Assembly: GCA_002009475.1 (NCBI GenBank)
Contig: AYTS01000034.1
Span: 1-46,728, forward strand
Reading direction: 5' to 3'
Length of the DNA: 46,728 nt
From: Candidatus Brocadia carolinensis
GTDB taxonomy: Bacteria > Planctomycetota > Brocadiia > Brocadiales > Brocadiaceae
A model generated the notes under the pieces. The model was not told where the DNA came from. It made no database searches and saw only the letters and a list, made by a program, of their open reading frames with translations. The translations under genes and the position numbers were made by a program. Positions 45,715 to 46,728 of the stretch are shown here, one piece after another (the stretch's first letter is position 1; the number at the start of each line of letters is the position of its first letter).

Positions 45715-46303
45715 CTATTTTCCTGCACGCACAGGCCATACATAGCAAGTTTCGGTCTTGTTGGCAGTGTCCATGATGCCGTTGTCGCTCATGTTCACAA
45801 TCCACGCATAGGCTATTCCTCCCTTGAGGGTATCACCAGACCAGTAGCTATCCGACTGTACGCTGCTAAAGAAGCCAGAGTAACCTGCTGGAAGGGCAGG
45901 ATTGTTGTTGCTTGAATCAGTCAGGCTTGATAACTCATTCCTGTTTGGCAGACGCCAGTCCTGTTGGTGGCTGCCACCGTTGCTTTTATCACCAGCAAAA
46001 GTTCCATTCATCGTTCCGTCTCTGTTCAGGTTCTCCACATCAGCCAGAGCATCTGCCCAGGTTTTCGCTCCAGCAACATTGGCATTCTGCAGCCATATCA
46101 ATCCAGTAAGATCGTCCGTTACGGTGCCGTTACGATTGTCCGTAAATCGGGGGTTGGGCGAAGCTATCCCTTTATGAGAATCAGGCATATCTGCAGCCCT
46201 GGCGGTGGACGTACCTGGATGGTTGAGAGTTCCGGAGCAGGCGAAAAAGATCGTGAATATAATCAGACCAATAATTGCCGTACAAAAACGAAAAAAAACC
46301 CAT
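45715..46303 (-). CDS. DUF1566 (Lcl C-terminal domain) lipoprotein, start displaced by a homopolymer indel
   Basis: The domain is clear: RFTDNRNGTVTDDLTGLIWL, TWADALADVENLN, DWRLPNRNELSSLTD, SYWSG and the terminal YVWPVRAG. DUF1566 occurs in surface proteins and binds extracellular ligands in some cases. The open frame reaches ATG 46380. A better start is ATG 46303, with AGGAGA eight bases upstream, reading MGFFRFCTAIIGLIIFTIFF then ACSG, a signal peptide with a lipobox-like Cys. It needs one fewer A in the A8 run at 46291-46298, and gives 195 aa. Confidence 0.78.
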
Positions 46304-46353
46304 TGAAAACTCTCCTGAGAAGCCCAATTTTCAAACAAAGCATCCACGTAACT

Positions 46354-46393
46354 AACTCTTATAGCGTGCAAACCTGTCATGAATTTTTAAATA
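46354..46393 (-). pseudogene. Tail remnant of a second transglutaminase-like gene
   Basis: On the minus strand it reads KIHDRFARYKS-stop. It nearly matches the end of the gene at 44707 (KLHDMFARYKG-stop): about 34 of 40 bases agree with 44706-44746. Upstream of it the sequence is replaced by arm-core repeat copy C. Confidence 0.55.
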
Positions 46394-46398
46394 CCATT

Positions 46399-46632
46399 GC
46401 GCAGCAAAGCCGCAACCAAGTCCCCGTTGTGAAAGCGGGAGATTGCTTCGGAAAAGACCCTCGCAATGACACAGACTATGCCTTCGATGACATATGTACG
46501 TTGTCATTGTGAGCACATTCGCGTTGCTCAGGGGAAACTCCGCGAAGCAATCTTTCTCTCATAAACTATCCGTACCTCCTGATAAGGGGTAAAATAGGGT
46601 TATGAAAAAACTTACAAAAAAAGAAGTTTTTC
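46399..46632 (+). mobile_element. Arm-core repeat, copy C
   Basis: The left arm GCGCAGCAAAGCCGCAACCAA and right arm ATGAAAAAACTTACAAAAAAA-GAAGTTTTT match copy B, and the core shares its GATTGCTTCGGAAAAGACCC / GCAATGACA palindrome with an extra internal stretch. The right terminus (CACACGGTAATA in B) is replaced by unrelated sequence, so the copy is truncated. Confidence 0.7.
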
Positions 46633-46688
46633 CATCGAGGCATTACCTTATTGAAAATGGTACTTTAACAAAATGGCTTTAACTCGAG

Positions 46689-46703
46689 GTATAGGAATTT
46701 CAA
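46689..46703. repeat. 15-bp repeat shared with the palindrome cluster at 12969
   Basis: GTATAGGAATTTCAA occurs here and at 12969-12983, both beside palindrome-type sequence. At the window edge the following C8 tract and GTCTACGG may open a further repeat unit that continues outside. Confidence 0.4.
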
Positions 46704-46728
46704 TCGCCCCCCCCTGTCTACGGAACGG

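Noticed and set aside
1..46728. CRISPR arrays or cas genes
   Set aside because: No regularly spaced repeats of CRISPR type and no cas motifs were seen; the repeats here are palindromes and arm-core elements.

Overview
The window reads as chromosomal DNA of an anammox planctomycete (order Brocadiales). The clearest marker is the octaheme hydrazine dehydrogenase (HZO/HDH type) at the left edge, and a squalene-hopene cyclase fits the same group. Genus cannot be settled from the sequence alone.

Layout. 1-3.3 kb: the 3' part of the hydrazine dehydrogenase gene, a strong terminator, and a convergent sigma-54 activator. 3.7-11.4 kb: a type I restriction-modification locus on the minus strand (hsdM, hsdS, a RhuM-family gene, hsdR). 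hsdM and hsdR carry homopolymer frameshifts; hsdS has an in-frame amber codon and an in-frame DUF559 nuclease cassette bounded by inverted repeats. 11.4-14.3 kb: repeat-rich DNA, an RluA-type pseudouridine synthase and a SprT-like/DUF2786 protein. 14.8-16.8 kb: a two-gene unit, methanethiol oxidase (SBP56/MtoX) plus a SCO1/SenC copper chaperone. 17.3-18.8 kb: a dead IS1380-family transposase gene with a ~0.2 kb non-autonomous repeat inserted in it. 19-26.6 kb: N-acyl-D-amino-acid deacylase, CYTH protein, tRNA-Arg, DUF2156 protein, ADP-glucose pyrophosphorylase and squalene-hopene cyclase.

27.26-39.6 kb: a 12.4 kb AT-rich integrated element bounded by 45-bp direct repeats of the 3' part of tRNA-Val(CAC). 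It carries a VapBC-like pair, a membrane-anchored protein of unknown function, and a tightly packed operon (oligopeptide-type ABC transporter, SIR2-like NADase-fold protein, radical SAM enzyme). It also carries small regulators, an excisionase-like protein and an integrase that has lost catalytic residues. A relic of a second integrase lies just outside the left att repeat, so elements have stacked at this tRNA. 39.7-46.7 kb: SemiSWEET, M32 carboxypeptidase, a broken antitoxin, an Mrr-type restriction enzyme, a HigBA-type pair, a secreted transglutaminase-like protein and a DUF1566 lipoprotein.

Two themes cross the window. First, nine single-base indels, all in A/T runs of 6-9, break eight otherwise intact reading frames. 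This is either assembly error or real slippage, and should be settled before any of these genes is called dead. Second, dispersed repeats are abundant. One family of four copies has conserved arms but different palindromes inside, and one copy is caught inserted in the transposase gene.
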